NCBI GenBank assembly: GCA_003586115.2
Contig: QVOM02000034.1
Location: forward strand, 113,652,253 to 113,716,252
Length of the DNA: 64,000 nucleotides
Direction: 5' to 3'
Origin: Salvator merianae
Taxonomy: Eukaryota; Chordata; Lepidosauria; Squamata; Teiidae
Position 1 is the first letter of the stretch; every line of letters begins with the position of its first letter. The position numbers and the translations under genes were made by a program. The notes beneath the pieces were generated by a model. The model saw only the letters and a program-made list of their open reading frames with translations, was not told the origin of the DNA and did no database searches. Shown one piece after another: positions 34,592-46,102 of the stretch.

Positions 34592-36292
34592 TGCTAAAGG
34601 CAAGTAACCATTGCAGGTGCATAGGATGGAGTTTTTGTTGCAAATTAGATGGGGTTCTCTTAACATGCCTCCCCAGCTCCGTGTTTATCAAACCACTGGC
34701 CTTAGAAACTGCATCTATGACTGCACACAACCTCCATGCACAGGTTCAGCAGCACTTTGAGTTGGCAGTGGCCATTTTGCCACTCCAGGGGGTTTATCAT
34801 TGAGTGAGGAAACAAAATCAGGTTATTCCCCATACACTGACCTTTAGATACTTTTGATTGTCATTTAGGGGGTGACATCTCTCCCCACGTGCCCTCATAC
34901 AAGGAGGTATGGAGAACCATCTGCTTTAGAATCCTGTCAAAGCCACTTGGGCCCTGTGATGAAGACATGGACTAAGTTGCAGCAAAAAAGGGTGTGCCAC
35001 TTTATGCCATGATTCTGGATTTCTCAACTCTCCAGGAGAAAGAAATCTGGAAACTCACAAGTTTTTAGCTTGTCTTTTATAAAGAATACTAAATAAGAAG
35101 CATAACCTAGATCTAGGGCTGACATACCCTTGATCTCCAAATACAGACAGCAAAATATGTGTATATTTTTAATAAATCTAATTGAAAGGTTTGTTTGAGA
35201 AATAACGTACTTTTCAGCATTTCAGAACTAAGCATAAGCCGAGGTTGATGAACCTCTGCATATGCTTAGTTCATAGTATAGTACAGTTCATAATATAGTT
35301 CATAGTATAGTACAGAAGGATTGTTTGTCTAAAGTTGTTCTTTCCTTCCCACTTCCTCCACCTCATACCTTATTCTCAAAACCTTCAGTCTGTTTTTGTT
35401 TTTTTTAATTGTGCTCCACTATTGTTCTTCCCTCTGTTCTCCTAAAAAGAGTTGATCATTGGAGCACAAAAAGTCTGTGCAGTCATTTGTACTCCTTTTT
35501 GATGTTGAAAGTCTCATGTTTTCACAGTCCTGATCACTATACTTTGCTTAATGCCTTTCTTACATACTGCATTAAATTGCTCTTATTTATGTGATGATAT
35601 TGGATTATGAATTATATATGTTTGTATCAGGTAGGATGTCTTAGAATGTATCAAAAACTGATGTGAAATTAAGAGACACAAGATATTTTCATCTATTTTG
35701 GGATCCCATTTACAATGACATTGGATTTGTTTTCTAACTCCCCTCCTATAATAGAAATTAGGGAAGAGCAGAATTCAGTGGTAGGCAATCACTGCCTTGC
35801 TTATCATGAATATCAAATACGTTGGCACAATCGAACAAATGTAAAGAGACCTAAATGTAATCAATGATGCTTGCAAGTTCAGATTTTAGACAGTTTTAGA
35901 CAGAGTGTCATGATGCCACGTTTAAATGAGATACTTCATCCGAAGGCAAGATTGCAGCCAGGGAACTGGATAACCACAGCGACCTTAACAACTGTAGGAA
36001 CCAATGAAGACCATTTTATGGGTCCTCCTGTACTTGGGAACATAGTTTGGCTGGTTCTGATAAGGGTGTAGCCCCTAGCAAAAATCCAGTCTCCAATAAT
36101 ATCTACATCCCTGGAATAGGGGCATAAAAGAAGCAGTTGAGCTTTACTGTTTACTATTTGATGTTTGTTTCCCAGCCCAGAAACAGCTTCTAAATTTCCC
36201 TTTAAAATAAGTACTCTAATTACACAGTTTAGATTACACCATGCATACAGATTATACAAACCTGCCCTTTCCTGTTCCCATTGGGAAATCTG
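34592..36292. other. Non-coding DNA with one short hairpin
   Basis: No gene recognised. A hairpin is annotated at 35225-35272, followed to about 35315 by repeated TTCATAGTATAGTACAG words. The rest is ordinary AT-rich sequence. Confidence 0.5.
35225..35272. repeat. 48-bp inverted repeat (hairpin)
   Basis: GAACTAAGCATA and TATGCTTAGTTC pair perfectly over 12 bp, then AGG-TT pairs with AACCT across a GATG loop, with small mismatches between. The TATGCTTAGTTCATAGTATA side continues into a short tandem repeat. It is too short for a typical animal microRNA precursor. Confidence 0.7.
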
Positions 36293-36341
36293 ACAGGAAG
36301 GAAGGAAGGAAGGAAGGAAGGAAGGAAGGAAGGAAGGAAGG
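36293..36341 (+). repeat. (GGAA)n array running into assembly gap
   Basis: About 12 GGAA units, broken off by unknown bases. On the minus strand the same array gives a TTCC run. The gap very likely holds more of the array. Confidence 0.9.
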
Positions 36342-36540
36342 NNNNNNNNNNNNNNNNNNNNNNNNNNNNNNNNNNNNNNNNNNNNNNNNNNNNNNNNNNN
36401 NNNNNNNNNNNNNNNNNNNNNNNNNNNNNNNNNNNNNNNNNNNNNNNNNNNNNNNNNNNNNNNNNNNNNNNNNNNNNNNNNNNNNNNNNNNNNNNNNNNN
36501 NNNNNNNNNNNNNNNNNNNNNNNNNNNNNNNNNNNNNNNN
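36342..36540. other. Assembly gap, 199 N
   Basis: All bases are unknown. Its true length cannot be inferred from the sequence. Confidence 0.99.
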
Positions 36541-36563
36541 TGACCACTGTCTCAGCCAACTTT

Positions 36564-36970
36564 GGACCTGTTCATACTTTACCCTTAGTGAGTGATTGGA
36601 TGGTCATGGGGTAAATGCCTCTACACTGCACTGCCGCCACAGCATCTGGAAGCAGCTACAGCCACTTCTGAATTCTGCTAGTTGTGGACAACAAAATAGC
36701 TGTCCACAGCTTGACCAGCAGCTAGATCACTCCCAGTCAGCTGCATTTGCACCTTCTTCCAGATGTGAATGCTGTGAGTCAGTGGTACAGTGCTGCTATG
36801 GTTGTGCAGTCATTCATTGCATGGCCAATCACCATGGGAATAGCCAGACATTGTTGTAGCCACTGTGATGACAGTCAGGCCAGGCATCCACATTGTAAGT
36901 GCTGGAGACCCGGTACAGGAGTGTACATGGCTGCAGTGCCTTGAGGTCTTGTACAAATGGAAATAGGACC
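36564..36970 (-). mobile_element. Family A DNA transposon copy, reverse orientation
   Basis: It starts GGACCTGTTCATACTTTACC and ends AAATGGAAATAGGACC, with TTT on both sides (36561-36563 and 36971-36973). The interior carries the family words in reverse order (CATTTGCACCTTCTTCCAG, GCCAATCACCATGGGAATAG). About 407 bp. Confidence 0.65.
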
Positions 36971-38434
36971 TTTGTCTATTCAAAAGTCCCAGCTATGCCT
37001 GCTTGCTTTTCTCACTGTCCAAATGTCCCCTCTTATTGGTGGTTAGCTGGAATGCAGATAGCCAAGGCCTGAGAACTTGGATGTTGTGACTGTGATGTAT
37101 TGGAGTAAGGAGACATGAGGAAGGAGGATGGCTAGGATTGTTTATATGCCTGAATGCTTGCTACCATCCTTTGTATTCTGATATCACAATAAAGTGTAGA
37201 ACATGTTTGCCTTATTTTCTGCCTGTTTACTGACTCTGGTCCTAGGGTATTATTCTGACACTATTTGTGTTCTCCAAAACTTGGGTAGTTTGGGTCCCTT
37301 GGTACATATGCAAGTGCCCCCCACCCCAGCAAGGTGATATCTACTTCTTTCATTAAAACCTGCAACAGTATAACACACTCAGGTATTTGTGGGCATCTGC
37401 CTTCTAGCTAACTAGATTTTCTGAGATTCCTTTCCCACAAAGGTTTTGACCCTAAAATACCCAGGAGCATATCTTCTTTTGTAACTTCTGCTGGGACATG
37501 CCAGAGAGTGATTAATCCTATTCCACCCATATTACTAGGTAGCTCTATTTCTAAGAATGCTAAATATTTATTGCTGGACAAGATCCCAAATGCAACTCCT
37601 GCAGCAGCTAAAGAATGACAACAGCAAGTCAGAAAAAGAGTTCACAGAGCTCTTCTTCCTGCTTTACTGTTCAAGTGCCCTAAAGGGCACCAGTGCGGAC
37701 ATGAAGTGTGGAACTGCACCCAAACAGGGTCAAAACCCCATAATGATTTCATAACTGTATCTGATTTGCCAGACGTGATCACAGTACCCTCAATACAGTC
37801 CTTGAAAATAGACCCAATTTACCAGATTACTATTATCCCAGTAAAATTAACTATTGTGGTGCAATATCCTGTTATCCTGTAATTTCTCTACCTGAATTAC
37901 TGCATGAGAAGTACAGCTGTAGTTTAGTATGAGCTATTGCTACTTCACATGATGGTGTGACCAGAGGGTTAGGTCCCCTGGAAAGACAATCTTGCAGCTG
38001 TAACATCACTCTGCTGTCACAGAAAATGCTAAAATGTGGAATATTGATCTAATGTCTAGACAATGTGTGATAATTCCAGATAATTTTGGATATGCTTAAT
38101 ACTGGTAAATGAATACAACGATTGAATAAATAAGTGATGTCTCTAGGTAGCCTAGGTCTATGCAGATGCAACTCTCATCTACTGCACTAAACACACCATG
38201 AAAGAGAAGGTCCTGAGGATATGTCCCCTTACGGCACTTTCACAATATAATTAAGGTGTCATGTGGATCCCCCCAAAGTCTGCATTTTCCCTTCCAAAAT
38301 AAATCATTCATTCAATGATTGCTGGGGAAACTGCCCCAAAAATGTTTTCTGTTCCAATACTGTTCATAACATGGATTGGTGCATTAACCATATGCCAGTC
38401 AATATTCTACCCATCTTCCACTGACTTTCCTGTT
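36971..38434. other. Non-coding DNA, nothing recognised
   Basis: Ordinary composition. A segment near 38040-38165 has AATGTCTAGACA and GTGATGTCTCTAGG words recalling the palindromic element at 27918, but is too decayed to call. Confidence 0.45.
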
Positions 38435-38500
38435 TCCTTTCCTTTTCTGTTTCCTTTCCTTTCCTTTCCTTTCCTTTCCTTTCCTTTCCTTTCCTTTCTT
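38435..38500 (+). repeat. (TTTCC)n pentanucleotide array
   Basis: About 11 TTTCC units preceded by TTTTCTGTTTCC variants and followed by TTTC/TTCTT pyrimidine-rich sequence to about 38525. Confidence 0.9.
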
Positions 38501-38525
38501 TTTCTTCTTTCTTTTTCTTCTTTTG

Positions 38526-39194
38526 TTCTTTGGCCTGTACATCATTAGAGGCATTCAATTTTTTCATATGTACTACCAGAAGTGTCTCTAATTTGAGTCC
38601 CCCTCCCCCAATAAAGTAAATGTAGCAGAAATAAGCAGGGAAACTTTCATCCAGTAAAAATTCATGCATCTACTCAAACACTGTATTCATTCATGTAATT
38701 ATCAGTGAGCATAGTGATCACACTGAAACTTGTGTATATCGTGCAAATTGTGGAGATTCTGTATTGTATGTTACTTTTGTATGTGCATACTAGTTAACTC
38801 CCCTCTCTGATGCAGCGTTTCTCTTAAACATCTTAAAGTCTAGTTCACATATGAATATATATCACAAAATGCATGCATATAAGAAAAAAATAATATAATC
38901 CGAGACTAGCTTAAGTCAAATTATGTACATGGTATATTTATAAAACACTTTTCATTTTATAGTTTTCATAAAATAAGTATAGCATGAAAATCCTATATTA
39001 ATGTAGTTGAACTGGTAACTGCATGAACACATGAATGAACAACATGCATGTTCTTTTCTTGGCAATACTATGAAGAGATGCTAGGTATCCCTATATTTTA
39101 TCCTTAACAGTAAAAATATGGTAGCTATGGGGTAATCTTTTGTGCCAACTAATTACCTGGTCTGAATACTTCTAGTGATCTAATGTAAGCATAT
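38526..39194. other. Non-coding DNA, nothing recognised
   Basis: AT-rich and without recognisable features. The GTGGCCAA target duplication of the next element begins at 39195. Confidence 0.5.
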
Positions 39195-39202
39195 GTGGCC
39201 AA

Positions 39203-40388
39203 TAGGGACATGCATGAAGAGCTCGTAACATTCGAATTTCGTACAAAAATAGTGTTTTCTCCATCTTTGCACAAAATGCGAAAGGAAAAATGAACAGTGA
39301 ATGTGAATGGCGAAGGTCCTGGTGACTTTCGCTGCAGTTTGGGACCTTCGCCATTTGCCGCAACCTCCCTCTTCTTTTCGCTGCTAGAATATTCATCGCA
39401 TCGAAGCATTGACACTTCGCTGCCTCAATACACTGCTTCTAGAGGTTGGAGAGAGGTAGTGTAAGCAATGACGAAAGACGGTATTTTATCTCACATGAGG
39501 ATGAGAACTGACTCAGATGGCTAGAGTACTTCGAGGATTTAATAAAATTGATTGAAGTGCGTTGTGGTAGATATAGTTCTGTTTTTTGGAAACGGAGGGC
39601 AAGAGTGGGTACAACTGTCAGGTCAGACTTTTTTCTCTACTGCTCTGAACCACGGAACCTATGGGGCTATTTTGCACGCCACTGAGCCCTCCCTCCTCGT
39701 AAGGAGGAGGTGCTTGTCAGCTGGACTCTGTCTAATTGAGTTAATAGTGACCTGATTATTTTTCGCCCTCAAAAACCTCAAGATAAATCATTCGAAATCC
39801 AAAGGCCAATTGTTGATACCAATACAGAAGCCAATAGGAAATAATTTCTGATCCATTCAATCATGAAAGTTAAATGCAGTCACGCACACACAGAAATAAT
39901 AGGGGGCGTGAGAGACCCATCGAAAACTGCGAAAAATCAATGCGAAGGGAATACCTTCGCTTGCATTCATGTACAGATTAGGGAAAAACGAGCATTTCCA
40001 CGCTACCTTGCGGCCCCTGTGAGTACCATTGCTGTATAGCCACGCACCCTCATTCATGCTAGCCACCATTTAAACCACTTATAAGTGAACTCCACGCAAT
40101 TTTTGTCTTATAAAAAAATAATGCCTCCTTAAACTAGCAAGGTGCATGCTCAAATGTGGAAGGGAGAGGGGGATATGTGGGGCATTTTCCTACAGAAATA
40201 AGTGTATGTTTTTCGATAGTTTATTTCATTTATTTTGCAAGGAATGTGCCACCGGTTTTTGCGAAGATTTTCGCAGCGAAAACGAAGGTCTCCCTTTTCA
40301 TGCCTAGAGTTTTCGCATGAAAATGAAGCTCTGTTGCTTCGCAGCATTGTGAAGCGAAAAGCGGAAAATTCTTTCGTGCACATCCCTA
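39203..40388. mobile_element. hAT-type non-autonomous transposon, 1,186 bp
   Basis: The left end TAGGGACATGCATGAAGA and right end TCGTGCACATCCCTA are inverted repeats (10 of 12 terminal bases). Perfect 8-bp target duplications GTGGCCAA flank it (39195-39202 and 40389-40396). An 8-bp duplication with T at position 2 and A at position 7 is the hAT pattern (nTnnnnAn). The interior is rich in TTCGC and GCGAA words, with more CpG than the neighbourhood, suggesting a young copy. It is about three times longer than its relatives at 45770, 50425, 56290 and 60331. No transposase motif is visible in its frames (the longest is about 88 codons). Confidence 0.85.
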
Positions 40389-40620
40389 GTGGCCAACTGT
40401 GTTTCACATAACAGTTGTAACTTAAAGAGTTTTAGTCCTGCTTAAATAATAGTGATGATGGTGATGATGATGATGATTAAAACTTAAAATGGAACTGATG
40501 CTTCTTAAAGAAATTTGGGTTATGTGTTTACTTTGGATCTCTTCTGTACCAAAGACATGAAAATCTATGCTAACATACCCTTGTTGCATTTCTTTTCTAA
40601 AATATTTTGGTTATTTATAT
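40389..40620. other. Short spacer
   Basis: Contains the right target duplication of the hAT element, a short GATGAT run near 40450-40478, and TTATTTATA at 40611-40619, which may be the target duplication of the following element. Confidence 0.5.
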
Positions 40621-41221
40621 AGCACTAGCGGTCTCGGCCACACGTTGCTGTGGCTCAGTCTGGTTAAATGGAAAAGAAAGAAAAGAGAAAGCGCCTGTTT
40701 CTAATATGTTTAATTTCACAATGCTTGTGGGTATACAATATTTTTAAAACCATTAAAACAACGAAATGAAAAACAATGGAAAAAGAAAAAAATGAACTAT
40801 ACTGATGAAATGAACAGTATGTTAAATGACACAGCTCAATTCCAACGCAATGTCACACGAAATAATTACATCAAAATGAAAAGAAAGTGAAATCTATGAC
40901 AATGCAATTTAACAATGCAATCGGAAACATTGAAATGGAATCATAACAGTGGAAATCTGGAAATCGTACATGGATTGGAAATCGGAAACACTGAAATGGG
41001 ATCGTAAAATATGTAGTATAGCGTGTGCTGCTGTTACGTTCAGCAGATGGCGCTGTTTTTCCAAAAAAACCTGTTTTTACCTGTCACAAATGTGACATCT
41101 ATATAATATAGGTAAATAAAAAGGTGCGCGGATTCGACTGCAACGTTGTGTCAAAATTTCAAAGCAATCGGTGAAGAACTTTCGGAGATTAGCGATTTTG
41201 AACAAATGAACATTTACATTT
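40621..41221 (+). mobile_element. RTE-like non-LTR or derived SINE, 3' part
   Basis: It begins AGCACTAGCGGTCTCGG and CACGTTGCTGTGGCTCAG. It ends with TCAAAATTTCAAAGCAATCG, then GAAGAACTTTCGGAGATT and a short A/T tail. The ending resembles 3' ends of RTE-type LINEs and their SINEs, which carry a conserved CGGAGATT-like block before an A/T-rich tail. A direct repeat TTATTTATA flanks it (40611-40619 and 41222-41230), consistent with a target duplication. No coding region is present. The family assignment is an inference from the tail only. Confidence 0.5.
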
Positions 41222-41240
41222 TTATTTATATATAGATAGA

Positions 41241-42023
41241 TTGGTTAAATTTAGAGATTTGGAAGGAAATGACTTTAAATTTTAAGTAGTTAATCTCAAT
41301 CCTTACTCTGGGGCTTTGTCTGCATGGTTGAAGAAGGCTGTCCATAGAGAGCTCAAGGGGCAGTCATGACTGCACACCTGTACACTTACTGGACCTGTAG
41401 CCTGGATCCAATGGTGGAAATACCCTTGGAAGTGTCTTTTGCTCAGAGTGTGAAAAATCACTCTGAAAGAGTTGTCTTTAGATTTATGGACCCAACTAGT
41501 CAAATTTCAGGGGATAATGGTTACTTTAGTGTCAAAACTTATAAATTGTCAACCATTCCAGCCTGCTTTAAGGGTGTGCAAGTCTTGGTCTTGCTCTCCA
41601 ATAAGGATAAACAGGCTATTAAGAACATCAATCACACTTAAGTGCCCTGGCATGGATTAAGCAGTGACCTGCTGATTGAAACTACTGGCATAGAGAAGAA
41701 GACAAGGATATGATTGGAATAATTTCTTCTTCCCAAATTGTACTTTGATCAACAGTGATTCAAAATTTGACTTTGGGAGGTCAAAGGATTGCTTTCAATG
41801 AGAAATTCACCCTTTCCACAGTCCCCTTGTTTTCAATCTGTCTTATAAACCACTTCAAGATTGTGGTCACACCTCATGATTTTTGGAGACAGTGGCCAGT
41901 TTAAGTCCTTGGAAACCAGATGTTAAATTTTGTTACTGCTTTTTCCAAGAATGTTCCTGCCTTGAATGGGATTATCCTAAATTTGTATAATTCCAGCTCT
42001 ATGTTTCAGCAAGAAATGGACAA
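41241..42023. other. Non-coding DNA, nothing recognised
   Basis: Frames of 91 and 62 codons overlap in plus orientation (41366-41660) without a known motif. No repeat family recognised. Confidence 0.45.
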
Positions 42024-42480
42024 AGCCAGGCCACCTCCTGCTGCCCTCCTGCTGCCCCCTGCCACTGTGGCTGCCCCCCACCACTCCCTGTGCCCCTTGC
42101 TGCCTCCTACCACCCCCAAAACTCCCACTGACTCCTGCCACTCCCATCTGTCAATGTCCACCACTGCCACATCTGCAGCTGCATTCCTCCACCCTTCCCA
42201 GTGTCCCTCAACACCTCCTGCCACCCCTCCAAAGTCCCCCACCACCTCCTGCCACTCCATCCCCCAAAATCTAGCACCACCATGGCTGTAGCTGCCTATG
42301 TCCACCCTCCCACATTGCCACAGCTGCCTCCCACCCCCCTGCTGCCTCCCACCACCTCTCCAAAGCCCCCTGCCACCTCCCACCACCACCCCATCCCCCA
42401 ATGTGTGCCACTGCTATGACCACAACTGCCTCCCACCAGCCTCCTGAGCCCCTCTGCCTCCCGCCACCACCCTGAGCTAA
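42024..42480. repeat. C-rich minisatellite, about 128-bp unit
   Basis: The plus strand is rich in CCACC, CTGCC and CCCCC. A diverged unit recurs near 42146, 42272 and 42401 (GTCCACCACTGCCACATCTG, TAGCACCACCATGGCTG and GTGCCACTGCTATGACC contexts), a period of about 126-129 bases. The minus strand has many G runs and could form G-quadruplexes. The proline-rich plus frames and glycine-rich minus frame (42006-42401) are artefacts of composition. Confidence 0.65.
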
Positions 42481-42600
42481 ATTGCTCTGCATAGCTTGAC
42501 TAGGAGCAGTTAATTAGCTCTTGGTCAGCAGCATTCACACCTTCTTCCAGGTGTGATGCTGCAAGTGGATGTGGTGGCATGGCTGAGGCTGTGAACTTGC

Positions 42601-42676
42601 ACACTTTACTTTACTTTACTTTACTTTACTTTACTTTACTTTACTTTACTTTACTTTACTTTACTTGACTTGACTT
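42601..42676 (+). repeat. (ACTTT)n pentanucleotide array
   Basis: About 14 ACTTT units, ending ACTTG ACTTG. It lies exactly at the 3' tail of the minus-strand L2 that follows, so it is probably an expanded LINE tail (AAAGT on the minus strand). Confidence 0.95.
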
Positions 42677-43205
42677 TAATTTCAATTTCTATGCCACCCT
42701 ATACCGAGACATCCCAGGGTGGCTTACAAAACATACTAAAACTATTATAATAAAACACCATAAAAACAGCATAAAACAGCATAAAAACATATAAAAAACT
42801 TACAAGGCATACCAAAACTATAACAATAAGAACATTATAAAGACATTACAAAAACATCATAAAAAGTATTTCATAGCCCCAACCCCAAAACCACCCTAAC
42901 CCAATAATACAACAGATCAGCAGCAATGAGGGGGGCTTCTTAGAGGGTCAAGACCCATATGCCTGGGCAAAGAGAAAGGTCTTTACTAGGCACCGAAACC
43001 TGAACAGAGATAGCACCTGCTGGATCTCAGTAGGGAGGCTGTTCCACAACCTGGGGGCAACCACAGAGAAAATCCTCCCCCTCCCCCCCACCCCCCACAC
43101 TAATGCAGGGGAAGGGACCACCAGAAGGGACTCCCCCTGTGACCTCAGCATGCAGGCAGACACATATGGGTGGAGGCACTCCTTCAGGTAGGCAGGGACC
43201 AAATC
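42677..43205 (-). pseudogene. L2-like LINE, 3' end
   Basis: The minus strand encodes VPAYLKECLHPYVSACMLRS, then ESLLVVPSPAL and FSVVAPRLWNSLPTEIQQ, the C-terminal end of L2-like ORF2. The 3' UTR carries GTAAGCCACCCTGGGATG and a GGGTGGCATAGAAATTG tail, then the ACTTT array. The 5' truncation is at about 43205. It shares the C-terminal motif with the longer copy at 51716-54450 (for example YLKE, LLVVP and FLF/FSVVAP contexts). Confidence 0.8.
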
Positions 43206-43400
43206 AAATGTCATGGCAATGTTTGGATATGCACTGCATGTTGTCGCAGCTATTACCATGACAATCCACCCTGCCTTTGTTGGGTCATCCACACTTCAAG
43301 CTGTGGTAGTCAGGTTTGGGCTTTTACCACCCTTGGAGTATGGATAGCTGCCTCCATGGTATTACTGTACCATACTAGGCCATTAGGTACAAACAGTCCC

Positions 43401-44364
43401 CTAGTTTTCCCTATTATATACTGTTAAATTGGCTTGATTCTGTGCTACCATCCAACTGTAAGCTTTGGGAGAAGAGAGGGTCTTCCCCTCTCCCTTTTAA
43501 AAGAAAACCTTTTACTGTCTTCCTGGTATTTCAATTTAAGCTCCTAGATCTCAACTTAAGAGTTAAAAATGTTAATAAAATTGGAATATATTAATGTAAG
43601 AAAAGAAGAATAGGATTTATCTTAACATATTAAAAAAGATTAAGCAAAGGCTACATACTCATGGACCATCTAGGGTTTAACGTCTAGTTGTCAAAACCAC
43701 ATCCTTATCCTTATAACAGTACAAGCTTATATCTTTTTTCCAAGGTCAGGATAGTCTGTCCTGGCAAGTGATAGACATGAAAGTGATTTATTGGCCAGCA
43801 CCATAGATCTATGCATTTTTTATCTTTATATTATATAAACACTGAAGAGGTGCTTGAAGCAATGTTAAAGAGGGAATGAAATGAATTATAAATGGCGATA
43901 AAGTCTAATTTCATTCCAGAGAGACAGGGTTGCCTCATTCGACATTTCCACTAATGCAGGTTGCATTTTAATATTAGTTGACTGCTTTCTGTTTGAATGT
44001 ATGCTGTGAAGAATCACTTCATAAATGTAGGCAAAAATAATCATGTTCAAAAGTGTGTAATCCACCCAGGAATGAAAAAAAAAAGAAAAGCAAAATATTA
44101 TTTAAATGCTAACAAGCTAAGAGATTTGAAAGACTGTAATAGAGTGCATATTTAGCCTTTGTGTCAGACTCAGCAATAAAGACTGGTACAGTTGAGCAAA
44201 AGAGGAGGGTTTTTAGAGTTCAGAAGGTTTCACTGACAATTCTGCTCACCTTTATACAATTTTTCATCACTACTCCCTGTGTCATACCCTCTCCTCCATC
44301 ACAGAATGTGTCCAGTACTTGAGACTCTTGTCTCCTTCAGTTCATCATTTTGCCCCTTGTGGCT
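43401..44364. other. Non-coding DNA, nothing recognised
   Basis: AT-rich sequence of ordinary composition. No repeat family recognised. Confidence 0.5.
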
Positions 44365-44437
44365 GGACCATTTATTTATTTATTTAAGAATTAATATCCT
44401 GCCTTTTCCCCAAAACTTCCAGGAAGTGTCACAACAT
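44365..44437 (-). mobile_element. LINE/SINE 3' tail fragment
   Basis: ATTTATTTATTTA then ATATCCTGCCTTTTCCCC match, in minus orientation, the A-rich tail and GGGCAGGATAT-like end shared by the L2-like LINEs and related SINEs. Only the tail is left. Confidence 0.5.
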
Positions 44438-44463
44438 ACACACACACACACACACACACACAC
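44438..44463 (+). repeat. (CA)n dinucleotide array
   Basis: About 13 CA units directly following the tail fragment. Confidence 0.9.
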
Positions 44464-45109
44464 GGTATATTTAAATTATATTTCTCGCTCCCTCCCTTGC
44501 CTGGCAGGACAACATTCAGAGGAACCTAAGCATCAAAGGCTTGGGTGAAGAGGTATGTTGGTACCACATAATGTAGGCGACCATGGGGGTGGGAGTGAGA
44601 GGAAGCGTTCAAGTTTAATTTCCATGACTGCAGTGTCTAGCATCAATACTTGGGGTTTCCATCCTGGATATGGATGAGCAAAAGCTTAAAGAGATATCAC
44701 CAACTTTGGATTTGGATTAGCAGAAGCTTCACTGAAGCATCTTTCCTACCATAAGTGTTTGAGGAGTGTATACTGTTCTAAGCAATATTATTGTTATGTG
44801 ATTGATTTAATTGCAACTGAGGAACTTCCAAAACTTCTGCAGGACTCAAGAACTCCTTAAATCTTGAGATTATGTCATTGGCATTATTCCCTCTGGTTGC
44901 TTCATTCCCTAGTAATGAGAGAGTGTCTTAAAAGGTTTGTTGGGGGCAGAGAAGCCCTCAGAGAAGTTAATTTGCCCTTGGCCATTCTGCTACAACCTCT
45001 CATATATATTGCTTGCCAATCAAAGGTCTGACAGAAATATTTGGAATGTTTAACTTGTAAGGTATTTTCAAACACATAGCACAAATCACTATGTATGTGT
45101 AGCTTATTT

Positions 45110-45240
45110 CAACATATTAAGCTCTTGCTGCTTTTATTCTGTGTTTAATTGTTTTAAAAGTATGGGATTTGTTATTTTTATTTGTATGCCATCCTGGATT
45201 TCCCCCACCTCAAGAAAAATCTTAATGTGAATATATTTTT
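45110..45240 (+). mobile_element. Possible L2-like 3' tail fragment
   Basis: A TTGTTATTTTTATTTGTATG then CCATCCTGGATTTCCCCC order recalls the L2-like 3' ends in this window. Decayed and short, so low confidence. Confidence 0.3.
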
Positions 45241-45573
45241 AAAAAGTGAATTTAGTGACAATGGTGAACAAATTTATTTTGTCCAGCAAAGAGTATTTTG
45301 TGCCAATATTTTGTGGGGTCCCACCTAACACAAAGGTATTCCTATCAAAGTATTATGGGAACATTGCCTACACTTGCATCTAACAAAGCAATCCATTAGA
45401 TTATACGATATTAATAAACTTCCTCTGTTGGATTAAGCGCATTTTAGACAACTGAGAATTAAATATTCATATGTCATTCATAGCAGCTTTATGGGAAGGT
45501 ACTTAAAAAAAAAATAGCAATGACACAATTTAATAAATTTGCAAGCATGTCTTACCAAATACCTCTGCAGACA

Positions 45574-45650
45574 TTATTCATTTATTTTTATATCTTGGTC
45601 TGGACCAGAATGTTTCAGGGTGGGTTACAAAGCACAAGAAGAAGAATAGT
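45574..45650 (-). mobile_element. L2-like 3' tail fragment
   Basis: TTATTTTTATATCTTGGTCT then CAGGGTGGGTTACAAAGCAC corresponds to the minus-orientation tail seen at 42690 and 51725 (CAGGGTGGCTTACAAA and CAGGGTGGGATACAAC). Only about 75 bases remain. Confidence 0.6.
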
Positions 45651-45769
45651 ATGATTGAACAAGCTTATGCCATTAAAAATGGCATAGAACCATGCTCAAG
45701 TATTCTTCCTCAGCCCCAAAGACATGCTTGCACACAAACATATATTATAGTAACGTGTGTGGCTGTGTT

Positions 45770-46055
45770 TAGGGACATGCAAATTTCAATTCATATTCGA
45801 AAATTCATTCAAAATTTAATTTTTGCAAATTTTCACATCAAAACAAAAATGACTTTTTTCACATTTATTGCTTTCGAAAGAAAATGAAAAAGCCTATTCT
45901 TTTGCGAAAAATGAAATTCATCGAATTTTCGCAATTTTGCTCTGTTTAAGCCATGAAAATGGCATTTTCAATGGGAAAACGAATGCAAGAAAATGTGAAA
46001 AATGCATTTTTTGACAATGAAATTTGCCGATGAAGCGAAAATGAATCGAAAACTA

Positions 46056-46102
<47 letters not shown>

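Larger units (their letters stand above)
42481..43400 (-). mobile_element. Family A-like transposon split by an L2
   Basis: 42481-42600 carries the family A words CAGCATTCACACCTTCTTCC and GGTGTGATGCTGCAAG. After an L2 fragment, 43210-43400 continues with CATGGCAATG, GCAGCTATTACCATGAC and an end GGTACAAACAGTCCC that matches the inverted GGGAC terminus. The left terminus was not found and may have been lost in the minisatellite next to it. Confidence 0.5.

Noticed and set aside
42006..42401. Proline-rich and glycine-rich frames
   Set aside because: Produced by the C-rich minisatellite on both strands.
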